From Orlajensenia leifsoniae (GTDB lineage Bacteria > Actinomycetota > Actinomycetes > Actinomycetales > Microbacteriaceae): a DNA stretch of 64,000 nt. The position numbers and the translations under genes are program-made. The notes under the pieces were generated by a model that saw only the letters and a list, made by a program, of their open reading frames with translations, made no database searches and had not been told where the DNA came from. The stretch is taken from positions 434,001 to 498,000 of the forward strand of contig NZ_SPQZ01000001.1 of the NCBI RefSeq assembly GCF_004570845.1, written 5' to 3'. Positions 8,663 to 18,144 of this stretch are shown here, one piece after another. The stretch's first letter is position 1, and each line of letters begins with the position of its first letter.

Positions 8663-10521
8663 CGGTTCACCCCCTCCTTCTCATCGAACAGATCTCGATC
8701 GGTCTGGCGCGCCTGGTCACGGCGCTCCTCGTCCTCCAGGCTCGAGATCACGAACCTGTAGTGGTCGTTGGTCTCCAGCAGCTCGGAGTGCCGCCCGACG
8801 GCCGTGATGCGGCCGTCCTGCAGCAGCGCCACCCTGTCGGCGAGCATGACCGTCGACGGCCTGTGCGCCACGATGAGCGCCGTCGTCGAGGCGAGCACCC
8901 GGCGGAGTGCTGCCTCCACCAGGGCCTCGGTGTCGACGTCGAGCGCCGACAACGGGTCGTCGAGCACGAGCACGGCCGGCTTGGCCGCGACGGCACGAGC
9001 CAGGGCGAGTCGCTGGCGCTGACCGCCCGAGAGGCTCATGCCCTCCTCGCCGACGGTGGTGTCGACACCCTCGGGCAGGTCGTGCACGAAGCCGGCCTGG
9101 GCGATCTCCAGCGCCTCGGCGAGGGCGGCATCCGCTTCAGGACTGCGCTCGGCGAACTCGGGGCGTCCGAGCAGCACGTTGTCGCGCACCGACGCCGAGA
9201 ACAGCGTGGCGTCCTCGAAGGCCATGGCGATGTGGCGGCGCAGTTCCTCGCGGCTGAAGTCGCGCACGTCGACCCCGTCGAGGCGCACTGCTCCCCCGGT
9301 GACGTCGTACAGGCGTGTGGTGAGAGCGGTGATCGTCGACTTGCCCGAGCCGGTGAGGCCGACGAGCGCCATGGTCTCTCCCGGCTGCAGGGTGAGTTCG
9401 ACGCCGTCGACCAGGTCGGGGAAGCGCTCGGGCGAGTCCTGGTAGCGGAAGTGCACGTCGTCGAAGTGCAGCTCGCCGCGCGGATCCGTGATGGTCACCG
9501 GAGCCTCGGGGTCGCGAATGGCGTTGACCTCGTCGAGGATGTCGAAGAAGCGGTCGGTGGCCGTGCGGGTGTCGAAGGTCATCGACAGCAGGAAGCCGAT
9601 CGACTCGACGGGGAAGCGCAGCACCGTCGCCGTGGCGAAGAACGCCAGCAGCGTTCCGACGCTGAGTTCGCCCTGCGCGGTCAGCCACACGCCGACGACG
9701 AGGCAGAGCGCGAACGCGACATCCGGAACCATGAGCAGCCACAGCCAGATGCCGGCGATGGCCCGGGCCTTCTCGATCTCGGTGCCGCGCAGGTCCTCGG
9801 CCTGCGAGGTGAAGTTCTTGAGCGCATGCTTTCCGCGACCGAACGCCTTCAGCACCCTGATGCCGTGCACGGACTCCTCGACGGCCGTCGCCAGGTCTCC
9901 GGCCTGGTCCTGGCTGCGCCGGGCGATGGTCGAGTACTTGCCCTCGAAGACGAAGCCGTAGATCCAGAGCGGGATCGAGCACACGAAGAAGATGAGGCCG
10001 AGGATCCAGTTCATCGAGATGAGGATGCCGAAGCCCACGATGATCGTGATCACGTTGACCACGAGCAGGATGATGCCGAAGGCGAGGAAGCGACGGATGA
10101 GGCCGAGGTCGCTGACGGCGCGCGAGAGCAGCTGGCCGCTCGGCCACTTGTCGTGGAACGCCACGGGCAGATCCTGCAGCTGGTCGTAGAGGCCGTTGCG
10201 CATGGCCGCCTCGACGTGGGTGCCCGGGGTGAGCACGAACCAGCGGCGGAGGGCGATGAAGATGGCCTCGAGCACGCCGAGCCCGATCACGAGCAGGGTC
10301 GCCGGCCAGATGGCCGAGGCGTCACCGGTCGACAGCGGGCCGTCGACGAGCACCTGCAGCACCTGCGGGATCGCGAGCGCGACGAGGCTGGCGAGCAGCG
10401 CCGAGACCGCGCCCAGGATGAGGAAGGGCACGGCCGGCTTGACGTAGGGGTAGAGCCTCAGGAGCGTCCGGATCGTTCCGGGACGGTCTTGAGGCGGGTG
10501 CTGGTGCTGAACGGAGGGCAT
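8659..10521 (-). CDS. ABC exporter subunit, degenerate NBD (heterodimer partner 1)
   Basis: A 620-residue half-transporter and first gene of the pair. Membrane domain about residues 25-330. The NBD has Walker [11 protein letters not shown], a canonical signature [16 protein letters not shown] and the H-loop IVAHRPSTV. Walker B reads [12 protein letters not shown], so the catalytic Glu is replaced by Asp. This is the normal asymmetry of heterodimeric exporters (TM287/288, BmrCD, LmrCD types). The Shine-Dalgarno before the ATG at 10521 is weak (GTGAGAC). The roughly 325-base leader contains a strong promoter, a 28-codon ORF and hairpins, suggesting regulated expression, as for antibiotic-inducible exporters. 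Confidence 0.93.
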   Translation of the reverse strand: MPSVQHQHPPQDRPGTIRTLLRLYPYVKPAVPFLILGAVSALLASLVALAIPQVLQVLVDGPLSTGDASAIWPATLLVIGLGVLEAIFIALRRWFVLTPGTHVEAAMRNGLYDQLQDLPVAFHDKWPSGQLLSRAVSDLGLIRRFLAFGIILLVVNVITIIVGFGILISMNWILGLIFFVCSIPLWIYGFVFEGKYSTIARRSQDQAGDLATAVEESVHGIRVLKAFGRGKHALKNFTSQAEDLRGTEIEKARAIAGIWLWLLMVPDVAFALCLVVGVWLTAQGELSVGTLLAFFATATVLRFPVESIGFLLSMTFDTRTATDRFFDILDEVNAIRDPEAPVTITDPRGELHFDDVHFRYQDSPERFPDLVDGVELTLQPGETMALVGLTGSGKSTITALTTRLYDVTGGAVRLDGVDVRDFSREELRRHIAMAFEDATLFSASVRDNVLLGRPEFAERSPEADAALAEALEIAQAGFVHDLPEGVDTTVGEEGMSLSGGQRQRLALARAVAAKPAVLVLDDPLSALDVDTEALVEAALRRVLASTTALIVAHRPSTVMLADRVALLQDGRITAVGRHSELLETNDHYRFVISSLEDEERRDQARQTDRDLFDEKEGVNR

Positions 10522-10629
10522 GTCTCACTGTTTCTGACGGGGTGGCCGAGGAACCTGCTCGTGGCGCGGCCGTGCTGAGGACGGCGCTGGCGAGCGGGAA
10601 TCCGCTGTCGGCGTGGTGGTGAGGGTGTG

Positions 10630-10680
10630 AGCGCCGGTCGGTCGCGCGGACCGGCGCTGTGCGGGACGGGCGTCGCCCGT
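10630..10680 (-). promoter_or_regulatory. Two hairpins between leader ORF and ABC exporter
   Basis: Read on the minus strand, two stems follow the leader ORF stop codon. The first is 10680-10666 (ACGGGC/GCCCGT, 3-base loop). The second is 10658-10630, a perfect 10-bp stem (AGCGCCGGTC/GACCGGCGCT) with a 9-base loop. Neither is followed by a U-run, and the exporter ORF begins about 110 bases further on. They sit where an attenuator would be expected between a leader peptide and the gene it controls. A terminator or structural role is inference. Confidence 0.5.
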
Positions 10681-10696
10681 GCGGCGTGCGGTTCGG

Positions 10697-10783
10697 CTAC
10701 TCCGTGATCGCGGCGAGGCGGGCCGCGACGACAAGGCCGGTGGTCGCTCCGGATCGGGGCGTCGGCTTCTGTGTCTTCGTCAT
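10697..10783 (-). CDS. Putative 28-residue leader peptide of the ABC exporter
   Basis: A short ORF beginning MTKTQKPTPRSGA and ending LVVAARLAAITE, preceded by a perfect AGGAGG five bases before the ATG (10789-10794). It is stronger than the binding site of the exporter itself. It lies 65-70 bases downstream of a good promoter and about 175 bases upstream of the exporter gene, with hairpins between. Leaders like this precede translation-inhibitor-inducible ABC transporters in Gram-positive bacteria, where a stalled ribosome relieves attenuation. I do not recognise this particular peptide for certain. Confidence 0.6.
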   Translation of the reverse strand: MTKTQKPTPRSGATTGLVVAARLAAITE

Positions 10784-10854
10784 GGCATCCTCCTGCGCGT
10801 CTTCGTCGAATCTGGGTGCCACCGTCGCGTGCGGGGCGGCAGGCAGCCTTGCAG

Positions 10855-10882
10855 ACTATACCCGCGCGTCCGTCGACCGCAA
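10855..10882 (-). promoter_or_regulatory. Promoter of the leader ORF/ABC exporter transcript
   Basis: On the minus strand TTGCGG (10882-10877), a 16-base spacer, then TATAGT (10860-10855). The -10 is five of six to consensus TATAAT and stands out in this GC-rich DNA. The predicted transcription start is near 10848, giving a leader of about 325 bases before the exporter ATG at 10521. A WhiB7-type AT-rich box upstream of the -35 is not evident. Confidence 0.6.
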
Positions 10883-10974
10883 CGGCGGCGTCGCGCGATC
10901 TGCTGCCGATGTGTCGATTACGCTGACGGGAGTGTCGGCATGGCGGCGGACGCGGACGAGACGAGGGGGCGCTG

Positions 10975-13665
10975 GTGGGATCGATCCGTCTCGCCGTGCT
11001 CCGAGCACGAGCCCACGCGGGACTCCTCCTCGGCCTCGGAGCCGTCGTGGCCGTCGCGGCGCTGGCCGGCGTCGGCATCATCGGAGGGCTCGCCACCTCG
11101 ACGGCGACCGGCGTGCACGATGCCCTGGCGGCATCCGGACCCGCCACGGAGTTCGTGGTCGCGGCCGACCCATCCGATCCCGACGACGCTGCGGCCGCCC
11201 AGGACGCCGTCGACGCCCTCATCAGCGAGACGGTCGGACACGGCGAGGTCGAGAGATCCGTCGATGACAACGACCGGCTGGTGTGGGTGATCACCCCGGC
11301 CGAGAGCGCGCTGACGCCCGACGGTGCGACCGAGCTGCGCCACGAGATCGACGACCTCGTGGCGGTGCTCGACACGGCGACCATCCCGGCCACGACGGTG
11401 TCCACCTCCGGGGCGCTGCCCGCCACCCTCGCCGAGCTCGATCGCGGTGTCGTCGCCGTGTCGTCGGTGCAGCCGGTTCCGCTGCTGCTCGTGTTCGTCT
11501 TCGCGTGGTTCGCGCTGGCCCAGATCGCCCGCCTTCTCCGCAGTGCTCGTTCGTTCGAGGGCGAGCTGCTGACGGCGCGCGGGATGACGGCGTCGCAGCT
11601 GGGCACGCTGGCCGTGCTCGAGTCGGCCGTGACGGTGATCCCCGCGGCGATCGTCGGCACGGCGGTCGCCGTCGCCCTGCTGGGGGTCCTGCACCCCGTC
11701 GAGGCGACCTCGCTGAGTGGATGGCCCTTCGCAGTCGTCGTCGCACTCCTGGCGCTTCTCGTGGCTGGGCTCAGCGCCGCACGCAGTGTGCTCGGCGGCG
11801 CCGCCGGGCGGCGGGCCGAGCGCTCGGGTCGCGGCGTCGGCACCCTCGCGGCCACGGCGACCGGGGCCGTTCTCGCCACCGTCGCGGCATCAGTCTCCGT
11901 CGCGCAGCTGCTGCAGTACGGCTCGCCCCTCGTTTCCTCCGCCGACGGCGGCGTGCGCGTCGACCTCATCGCCGAGTTCGCCCCCGTGCTCGTGCTGGTG
12001 GCCGGGGCGCTCATCGCCGTGCTCGTGCTGCGGCCCGCCGTCGTCGCCGTCGAGCGGGCGACGGCCCGGGGAACGGGGCTCGCCGGCTCTCTCGCCGCCC
12101 GCCAGGTCGCGCGGCGCTTCCCCATGTTCCAGGTGGCCGTGCTCCTGGTCTGCCTGGCCGTGGGCAGCGCCGTGTTCGCCTCGGGGTACTCCGCTACCTG
12201 GCGTGCGTTAGCCGAGGCATCAGCCCAGCAGGCCACGGGAACGTCGGTGCGGGTGGCCCTCGCCGACGACTCGACGGCCGCGACGACGACGGCTGCCGTG
12301 CGCGAGGTCGACGGGGTGACGGATGCCGCCCCCGTCGCCACGGCTCCCATCAGGGTGGGCGACGACCCGGCCTCGCTCACGGCCCTCTCGCCCGCGGAGA
12401 TGACCGGAGTGCTGGCCGACGTCGGCGGCACGGTCGACACAGCCGCCCTGGCCGCCGCACTCGCCGAGGACGTGCGACCCGGCCTCGCCCTTCCCGAGGG
12501 CTCCGAGTCGCTGCGGCTCGATGTGGGCGTCTCGGCGCCGGATGACAGCCGACGCGGCGCGATCGCGCTGAGCGCCTGGCTCGCGGACGTCGATGGTGCC
12601 CTCGTCTCCATCGACCTCGGCACCCTCGAGGTCGACGGCCCAGGACGTGGCACTGTCACGGGCGAGCTGCCTGCCACCGAGGGCGGCTGGAGCCTGCTCG
12701 CCGTCGACGGCCGGCTGAGTGCCGCAGATGGCGCGGACGGCATCGTCATCGAGCTGACCGCCGTCGAGACGGCGCCGGAAGCTCCCGAGACGTTGCCGTT
12801 GCCCAGTGCCGCCGAGGCGACATTGGCCTCGACCGAGCCGCTCGGCCGGATCATGACGACGGATGCCGCAGGCCAGGGCGTGCCTGCCGTGATCTCGACC
12901 GCCCTCGCCGACAAGCGCGGACTGCGGGTCGGCGACCCGTTCGACTACCAGTTCGACGGACTGCTGCGTTCGGGATCAGCCGTCGTTGCGGGGCTGACGC
13001 CCTCGGTACCCGGGTCGGCCGACGAACTCGCTGCCCTCTTCCCGCTCGCCACCCTCGATGACGCGCTCCTGCGCGGCAACGATACGACGGCCGCCGCGAA
13101 CGAGGTCTGGGCTGCGGCCGATGATCCGGCCGGCGTCGCCGCAGCCATCGAAGCCGGGCCGGCAGACGGTACTGCTGAGAGCGCTGCCGACGTCGTCACG
13201 ATCGCGTCTCCCGGGGCCGCGACGCTGCTCGCTGAGCCCGTCGTCGCCGCCGTGTGGGTCGGCGTCGGAGCCGCCATCGCCCTCGCCCTCATCGCGACCG
13301 TCGGCATCCTCTCGGCGCTGGGCGCCGCCCGCTCAGGCGAGGTGGCGCTCCTCCGGGCCATCGGCGTGCCGTCGCGTGCGCAGGGCAGGGGCCGCGCGGT
13401 CGAGCTCACTGTGGCGGTCGTCGCCGGCGGCCTGGTCGGCGTCGCCGTCGGGACCGCGACCGTTGCACTCACGGCCACGCAGTTCGCCGCGGCATCCGTC
13501 GCCGAGGCGTCCCTCGTCACGGGCGTGCCGCCATCGATCGGCGTGCTCGCCCTCGTACTGGCCCTGCTCGCCCTCGGTCTGCCGCTGGCTGTCATCATCG
13601 CGCTGCACGCCCGCTCCGTGCGTCGCCGTGCCGCCAGCCCCGCGGCCGTCGGGGAGGCATCGTGA
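10975..13665 (+). CDS. FtsX-like ABC transporter permease, large
   Basis: An 896-residue membrane protein of the MacB/FtsX permease superfamily. One N-terminal helix (about 12-33) is followed by a short exported region, a first bundle of helices at about 160-385, a large extracytoplasmic domain (about 410-750) and a C-terminal trio (about 758-780, 805-830, 855-882) in FtsX-like arrangement. GTG start with GAGGGGG upstream. Its stop overlaps the GTG start of the next permease by 4 bases, and two ATPase genes follow. Together they form one export or lipoprotein-release type ABC system. The substrate is unknown. It diverges from the heterodimeric exporter's leader. Confidence 0.88.
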   Translation: MGSIRLAVLRARAHAGLLLGLGAVVAVAALAGVGIIGGLATSTATGVHDALAASGPATEFVVAADPSDPDDAAAAQDAVDALISETVGHGEVERSVDDNDRLVWVITPAESALTPDGATELRHEIDDLVAVLDTATIPATTVSTSGALPATLAELDRGVVAVSSVQPVPLLLVFVFAWFALAQIARLLRSARSFEGELLTARGMTASQLGTLAVLESAVTVIPAAIVGTAVAVALLGVLHPVEATSLSGWPFAVVVALLALLVAGLSAARSVLGGAAGRRAERSGRGVGTLAATATGAVLATVAASVSVAQLLQYGSPLVSSADGGVRVDLIAEFAPVLVLVAGALIAVLVLRPAVVAVERATARGTGLAGSLAARQVARRFPMFQVAVLLVCLAVGSAVFASGYSATWRALAEASAQQATGTSVRVALADDSTAATTTAAVREVDGVTDAAPVATAPIRVGDDPASLTALSPAEMTGVLADVGGTVDTAALAAALAEDVRPGLALPEGSESLRLDVGVSAPDDSRRGAIALSAWLADVDGALVSIDLGTLEVDGPGRGTVTGELPATEGGWSLLAVDGRLSAADGADGIVIELTAVETAPEAPETLPLPSAAEATLASTEPLGRIMTTDAAGQGVPAVISTALADKRGLRVGDPFDYQFDGLLRSGSAVVAGLTPSVPGSADELAALFPLATLDDALLRGNDTTAAANEVWAAADDPAGVAAAIEAGPADGTAESAADVVTIASPGAATLLAEPVVAAVWVGVGAAIALALIATVGILSALGAARSGEVALLRAIGVPSRAQGRGRAVELTVAVVAGGLVGVAVGTATVALTATQFAAASVAEASLVTGVPPSIGVLALVLALLALGLPLAVIIALHARSVRRRAASPAAVGEAS

Positions 13666-16379
13666 GTCGCCGCTCAGCACACTCCGGCCCAGCGCTCCTG
13701 CTGCGCCATCTCGCCGCCCACCCCGCCGGCGGACTCACCGTGGCTGTGCTCGTCATCCTGCTGTCAGCCCTCGCTGCCGCAGCGCCCCGGGCGGTCGAGG
13801 CCATGCACACCAGATCGCTCGACTACGCCGTCAGTGCGCTCGAACCCGCGCAACGCGACGTCACAGGCGGGGCGATCGGCGTGCCGAATCCCGGCGCCGG
13901 CGGCACGTCAGGGCCCGATGCGCTGCCGTCGGAGTCCCGGGCGGCATGGGGCGGGTTCAACGACAGGGTCGTGGCCCTGCACGACAGCCTGCCGTCACCG
14001 CTCCGCGAGGCGACGGGTCGGCCGCAGTACTTCCTGTCGCAGGACAGCCTGCCCATCACCAGGATCGGCGACGAGAACTACGGCGAACTGGCCCTCGCCT
14101 ACGACCCCCGAGCCTCTGACCACGTGCGGTACATCGACGGCTCACCGCCCTCCGAGACGGACGACGACGTCGTCGAGATCGGCCTCGCCACCGCCAATGC
14201 CGACATCCTCTCCTGGGGAGTCGGCGAGATCCGCCAGGTCCAGGCCGACCGTGGCGAGACGTACAGCGCCCGCCTCTCGGGCGTCTTCGAGCCTGTCGAC
14301 CCCGATGACGACTACTGGTCGCACGCCCCTCTCCTGCTCGAGCCGAGCCTCGTGCAGGAGCCGCTCGGTCCTCCGGTGTACACGGTCACCGGGCTCGTCG
14401 ACTCCTCCGAGCTGCCCGCTCTGGCCGTCTCCCCCACCGCGGTGCGCGTCGAGGTGTGGTTCCCGCTCGACCCCGATGCCGTGACGCAGGCCGACGCGCC
14501 GGAGCTGGTCGAGCAGTTGCGCCGCCTCGAGTCGGCTCCTCCCACCGTCGTGATGACGCGCAACGAGTTCTTCGACTCCATGCTGTCGTTCTCCGCCGGT
14601 CCGGCCGACACCATCGAGGACACCCTGACGACGGATGCCGCCGTCGACGCCGTGCTCGCCATGACGGCCTCCGGACCCCTCGGCGTGATGATCGCCGTGC
14701 TGCTGCTCGGCTGCCGGATGATCAGCGGCCGCCGGGCCGATGCCCTTCGCCTGCTCGCGGCCCGGGGCGCGAGCGGCGGCACCCTGCGCGGCCTCATGGC
14801 GATCGAGGGACTGGTGATCGGCGTTCCGGCCGCGATCGTGGGATCGATCGTCGGAATCCTCGTCACCACCGGCCCGGTCACGGCCGGCGCGCTTCTGCTG
14901 CCGGTCCTGCTCGGACTCCTCCCGGCAGTGCTCCTCGCGCTTCCGGCGCCCGACCTCCGACGCGGCGAGCGCGACGACCTCGACGGCGCGAGCCGGGCCT
15001 CAGGCCGGGCCCGCATCATCGTCGAGCTCGTCGTCGTCGGCCTCGCGGCCGTGGCGACCTTCGCGCTGGTGCAGCGGGGTCTCACGACGGCGGCGGCGGC
15101 ATCCGGAATCGATCCGCTGCTCGCCGCGGCTCCCCTGCTGCTCGCACTGGCCGTCTGCGTCGCCGCGCTCAGGATCTACCCGGTGCCGTTGGCGTGGCTG
15201 GCCCGCCGCTCGCACGGGCGACGCGGCCTCAGCGCCTACCTCGGCCCGGTGCGGGCGCTCCGCGATCCGGCGACCGGCCTCGCACCTGTGCTCGCGCTGG
15301 TGGTGGGCGTCGCGGTCGCCGTGTCGTCGGGAGTGCTGCTCACGACCATCCGGTCCGGCATCGACGATGCCGCCGTGACGGCCGTCGGTGCCGACCTGCG
15401 CGTGAAGGGGACGCCGCTCACCACCGAACAGGTGGAGGCGATCGGCGCCGTCCCCGGGGTGGCGGATGCCGCTGCGGTGTCCGGCGCGAACAGCGCGCTC
15501 ATCGACGTCGACGGGCGGCGCACCAACACCTCGATCATCGTCGTCGACACCGATGCCCTCGGGCGGGTGCAGGGCGACGCTCCCGGCGCCATCCCTGTCG
15601 GGGCAGCACTGCGCGCCGACGGCGATTCGGTCCCGATCGTCGCGTCGGGCGCGACGACGGCCGCTGTCGGCACGTCAACGGATGCCACCCTCGACGGAGA
15701 GCCGATCACCATCGTCGCGACGGTCGACGGAAGCACGGCTCTCAGCACTCGGGCGAACTGGGCCGTCGTCGACAGCCGGTTCGCCGACAGGGTCGGAGTC
15801 GTCAACCCCGTGACGCATGTGATGCTGCTCAGGCTCGAGCCCGGCGCCGACCTCGAGGCCACTCGGGCGGCAGTTCAGGCCGTTGCGGGCGATGCCGCGA
15901 CAGTCGACACCCCGGCCGACTCCGCCGCGGTCCTGGCCTCGACTCCGGCTGCTGCCGGCCTGCAGTCCGCCCTGCTCATCGCCATCGCCGTCACCGCCCT
16001 GCTCAGCGCCCTCACCATCGCGATGACCCTCGTGCTCGGAGGTCCGGCGCGCGCCCGCATCCTGGTGCTGCTGCGCATGCTCGGAGGAGGCCGGCGCGAG
16101 GCGCGCACGCTCGCCGTCTGGGAGATCGCGCCGATGGCCGTCGTCGCGCTGGTGTTCGGCGCAGCGCTCGGCATCGGTCTGCCTCTCGTGATCCTCGCCG
16201 GCGTCGACCTGCGCGGATTCACCGGAGGCCGGCTGCAGCCCGCGCTCGCGGTGGACCCGCTCCTCACTCTCGCCCTCGTGCTCGGCTTCGCCCTGGTGAC
16301 GGCCCTGTGCACGTTCATCGCGCTGTTCGCCTCCGGGCGGGCACGCGCCAGTTCGATCCTGAGGACAGTGGAGGCCTGA
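13662..16379 (+). CDS. FtsX-like ABC transporter permease, second subunit
   Basis: About 905 residues, beginning at GTG 13662 within a GTGA overlap with the previous gene's stop and preceded by GGGGAGG. Architecture mirrors its partner: N-terminal helix about 23-43, extracytoplasmic region to about 325, helices around 335-360, 385-430, 450-500 and 540-570, a second exported domain, then three C-terminal helices (about 765-790, 815-845, 860-895). The longer open frame upstream (from 13254) is an artefact of high GC. Together with 10975-13665 it would form the membrane dimer served by the two downstream ATPases. Confidence 0.87.
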   Translation: MSRRSAHSGPALLLRHLAAHPAGGLTVAVLVILLSALAAAAPRAVEAMHTRSLDYAVSALEPAQRDVTGGAIGVPNPGAGGTSGPDALPSESRAAWGGFNDRVVALHDSLPSPLREATGRPQYFLSQDSLPITRIGDENYGELALAYDPRASDHVRYIDGSPPSETDDDVVEIGLATANADILSWGVGEIRQVQADRGETYSARLSGVFEPVDPDDDYWSHAPLLLEPSLVQEPLGPPVYTVTGLVDSSELPALAVSPTAVRVEVWFPLDPDAVTQADAPELVEQLRRLESAPPTVVMTRNEFFDSMLSFSAGPADTIEDTLTTDAAVDAVLAMTASGPLGVMIAVLLLGCRMISGRRADALRLLAARGASGGTLRGLMAIEGLVIGVPAAIVGSIVGILVTTGPVTAGALLLPVLLGLLPAVLLALPAPDLRRGERDDLDGASRASGRARIIVELVVVGLAAVATFALVQRGLTTAAAASGIDPLLAAAPLLLALAVCVAALRIYPVPLAWLARRSHGRRGLSAYLGPVRALRDPATGLAPVLALVVGVAVAVSSGVLLTTIRSGIDDAAVTAVGADLRVKGTPLTTEQVEAIGAVPGVADAAAVSGANSALIDVDGRRTNTSIIVVDTDALGRVQGDAPGAIPVGAALRADGDSVPIVASGATTAAVGTSTDATLDGEPITIVATVDGSTALSTRANWAVVDSRFADRVGVVNPVTHVMLLRLEPGADLEATRAAVQAVAGDAATVDTPADSAAVLASTPAAAGLQSALLIAIAVTALLSALTIAMTLVLGGPARARILVLLRMLGGGRREARTLAVWEIAPMAVVALVFGAALGIGLPLVILAGVDLRGFTGGRLQPALAVDPLLTLALVLGFALVTALCTFIALFASGRARASSILRTVEA

Positions 16380-16384
16380 CGACC

Positions 16385-17446
16385 ATGGAGAAGACGGAGA
16401 CCCGCGTGATCGAGACGACAGAGACCGGCGAGCCCGATGTGGTCTGCTCCGACCTCGTCCGCATCTTCACGGCGCAGGGAGTGGAGGTCCAGGCACTGCA
16501 GGGACTCAATCTGCGCCTCGATCGCGGCGAGCTGGTGGCCCTCATCGGCGCATCCGGCTCGGGGAAGTCGACCCTGCTCGGCATCCTCTCGGGGCTCGAT
16601 GTCCCCACGGCCGGCGTCGCTCGGGTCGCGGGCCACGACCTGCTCGCCCTCGGTCGACGTGAGAGGGTGGCATTCCGTCGCCGCAGCGTCGGCTTCGTCT
16701 GGCAGCAGACGGGACGGAACCTCCTCCCCTACCTGACGGCCGCAGAGAACGTCGCCGCGGCCCTCGCCGTCGCCGGCGCCCGCGGCGACCGGGAGGCGCG
16801 CGTCCGGGAGGTGCTCGAGGTGCTCGACGTCGCCGGGGTCGCCGATCGACGGCCGGCGCAGATGTCGGGCGGTCAGCAGCAGCGCGTCGCGATCGCGGTC
16901 GCCATCGCGAACGAGCCGCGTGTCCTGCTGGCCGACGAGCCGACCGGCGAGCTCGACGAGGCGACCTCGGCATCGGTCCTCGAGGCCATGCGCTCGGTGA
17001 ACGAACGCTTGGGCGTGACGACGCTCATCGTCACCCACGACCCCACCGTGTCGGAGCACGTGGCACGCACCGTGCAGATCCGCGACGGGCGCACCTCCAC
17101 CGAGGTGCTGCGGAGCACCCGCACCGATGAGCACGGCGCCGAGCAGGCCGTCGCCGAGGAGTTCGCCGTGCTCGACCGCGTCGGTCGCCTGCAGTTGCCG
17201 CACGACTTCGTCGGCGCCCTCGGCCTGCACGACAGGGTGCGTCTCTCGCTCGAACCCAACCACGTGGCCGTGCGCCCGGGTCAGGAGCAGCGCCCGACCG
17301 CAGCTCCGCCGATCCCGACGGCTGTGCCGCATCCTGAGCCGTCGACGGTTCAGGATGCCGCCCCCTCCGCCGCCCCAGCTGCAGGAACGCCCGCCGCACC
17401 CCCGCGCGGCCGTCACGCCGCCCCCACCCAGGAGGACGCCTCATGA
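16385..17446 (+). CDS. MacB/LolD-type ABC ATPase with Pro/Ala-rich tail
   Basis: A 353-residue ATPase. Residues about 20-240 are a complete MacB-like NBD: Walker A GASGSGKST, Q-loop FVWQQTGRNL, signature MSGGQQQRVAIA, Walker B VLLADEPTGELD, H-loop IVTHDP. The C-terminal extension of about 110 residues first holds a folded-looking stretch (around DFVGALGLHDRVRLSLEPNH) and then a Pro/Ala-rich tail. Such a tail is absent from the partner ATPase. It starts six bases after the permease stop and overlaps the next gene by 4 bases (ATGA). It energises the FtsX-type permeases. Confidence 0.9.
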   Translation: MEKTETRVIETTETGEPDVVCSDLVRIFTAQGVEVQALQGLNLRLDRGELVALIGASGSGKSTLLGILSGLDVPTAGVARVAGHDLLALGRRERVAFRRRSVGFVWQQTGRNLLPYLTAAENVAAALAVAGARGDREARVREVLEVLDVAGVADRRPAQMSGGQQQRVAIAVAIANEPRVLLADEPTGELDEATSASVLEAMRSVNERLGVTTLIVTHDPTVSEHVARTVQIRDGRTSTEVLRSTRTDEHGAEQAVAEEFAVLDRVGRLQLPHDFVGALGLHDRVRLSLEPNHVAVRPGQEQRPTAAPPIPTAVPHPEPSTVQDAAPSAAPAAGTPAAPPRGRHAAPTQEDAS

Positions 17447-18144
17447 GCATCGCACTGCGGGCCGAGGGCCTCAGCCGCCACTACACGGTCGGCGAGGCCA
17501 CGGTGCGCGCCGTCGACGAGGTCTCACTGAGCGTCTCGCCGGGTGAGCTGCTCGTCGTCCGCGGATCGTCGGGCGCCGGCAAGACCACGCTGCTCAACCT
17601 GCTGGGCGGTCTCGAGAGCCCGACGGCCGGTCAGGTCTGGGTGGGCGACCGGGAACTCACGAGCCTCAGCGAGAACGAACTCGCGGAACTGCGCCGCACC
17701 GGTCTCGGCTACATCTTCCAGGGCTTCGGGCTCATCCCGGTGCTGTCGGCCGCCGAGAACGTCGAGGTGCCTCTGCGTCTCGCCAGGACCGAGGCAGCCG
17801 AACGCGATGCCCGCGTCGCCGAGGCGCTCGCCCTCGTCGGGCTCTCCGACCACGCGGCCCAGCGGCCGGCCGAGCTGTCGGGCGGGCAGCAGCAGCGCGT
17901 GGGCATTGCCCGGGCACTGGTGTCGCGTCCCGGCATCCTGCTCGCCGATGAGCCCACCGGTCAGCTCGACAGCGGTACCGCCGCGACGGTCATGGACCTG
18001 ATCTCAGGGCTCGTGCACGACCGCGGCATCGCGGCCATCGTCTCCACCCACGACCCGCTCCTGGTGCAGCGCGCGGATCGCGTGCTCGAGATGCACGACG
18101 GGCGACTGCGCGCGGCAGGCGACCTCAGCGCACCCGCACGCTGA
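17443..18144 (+). CDS. MacB/LolD-type ABC ATPase
   Basis: A 233-residue ATPase forming the last gene of the four-gene ABC operon. Motifs are complete: Walker A GSSGAGKTTLL, Q-loop YIFQGFGLIP, signature LSGGQQQRVGIARAL, Walker B ILLADEPTGQLD, H-loop VSTHDP. It starts within the previous ATPase's stop (ATGA overlap). Two different ATPases with two different permeases suggests an asymmetric complex. Its 3' end runs 20 bases past the end of the convergent dimethylargininase-like gene. Confidence 0.93.
   Translation: MSIALRAEGLSRHYTVGEATVRAVDEVSLSVSPGELLVVRGSSGAGKTTLLNLLGGLESPTAGQVWVGDRELTSLSENELAELRRTGLGYIFQGFGLIPVLSAAENVEVPLRLARTEAAERDARVAEALALVGLSDHAAQRPAELSGGQQQRVGIARALVSRPGILLADEPTGQLDSGTAATVMDLISGLVHDRGIAAIVSTHDPLLVQRADRVLEMHDGRLRAAGDLSAPAR

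Noticed and set aside
10458-12914. 818-residue open frame on the minus strand
   Set aside because: Ser/Thr/Ala/Arg-rich composition without motifs, lying antisense to a clear FtsX-type permease and the exporter leader; a typical high-GC shadow.
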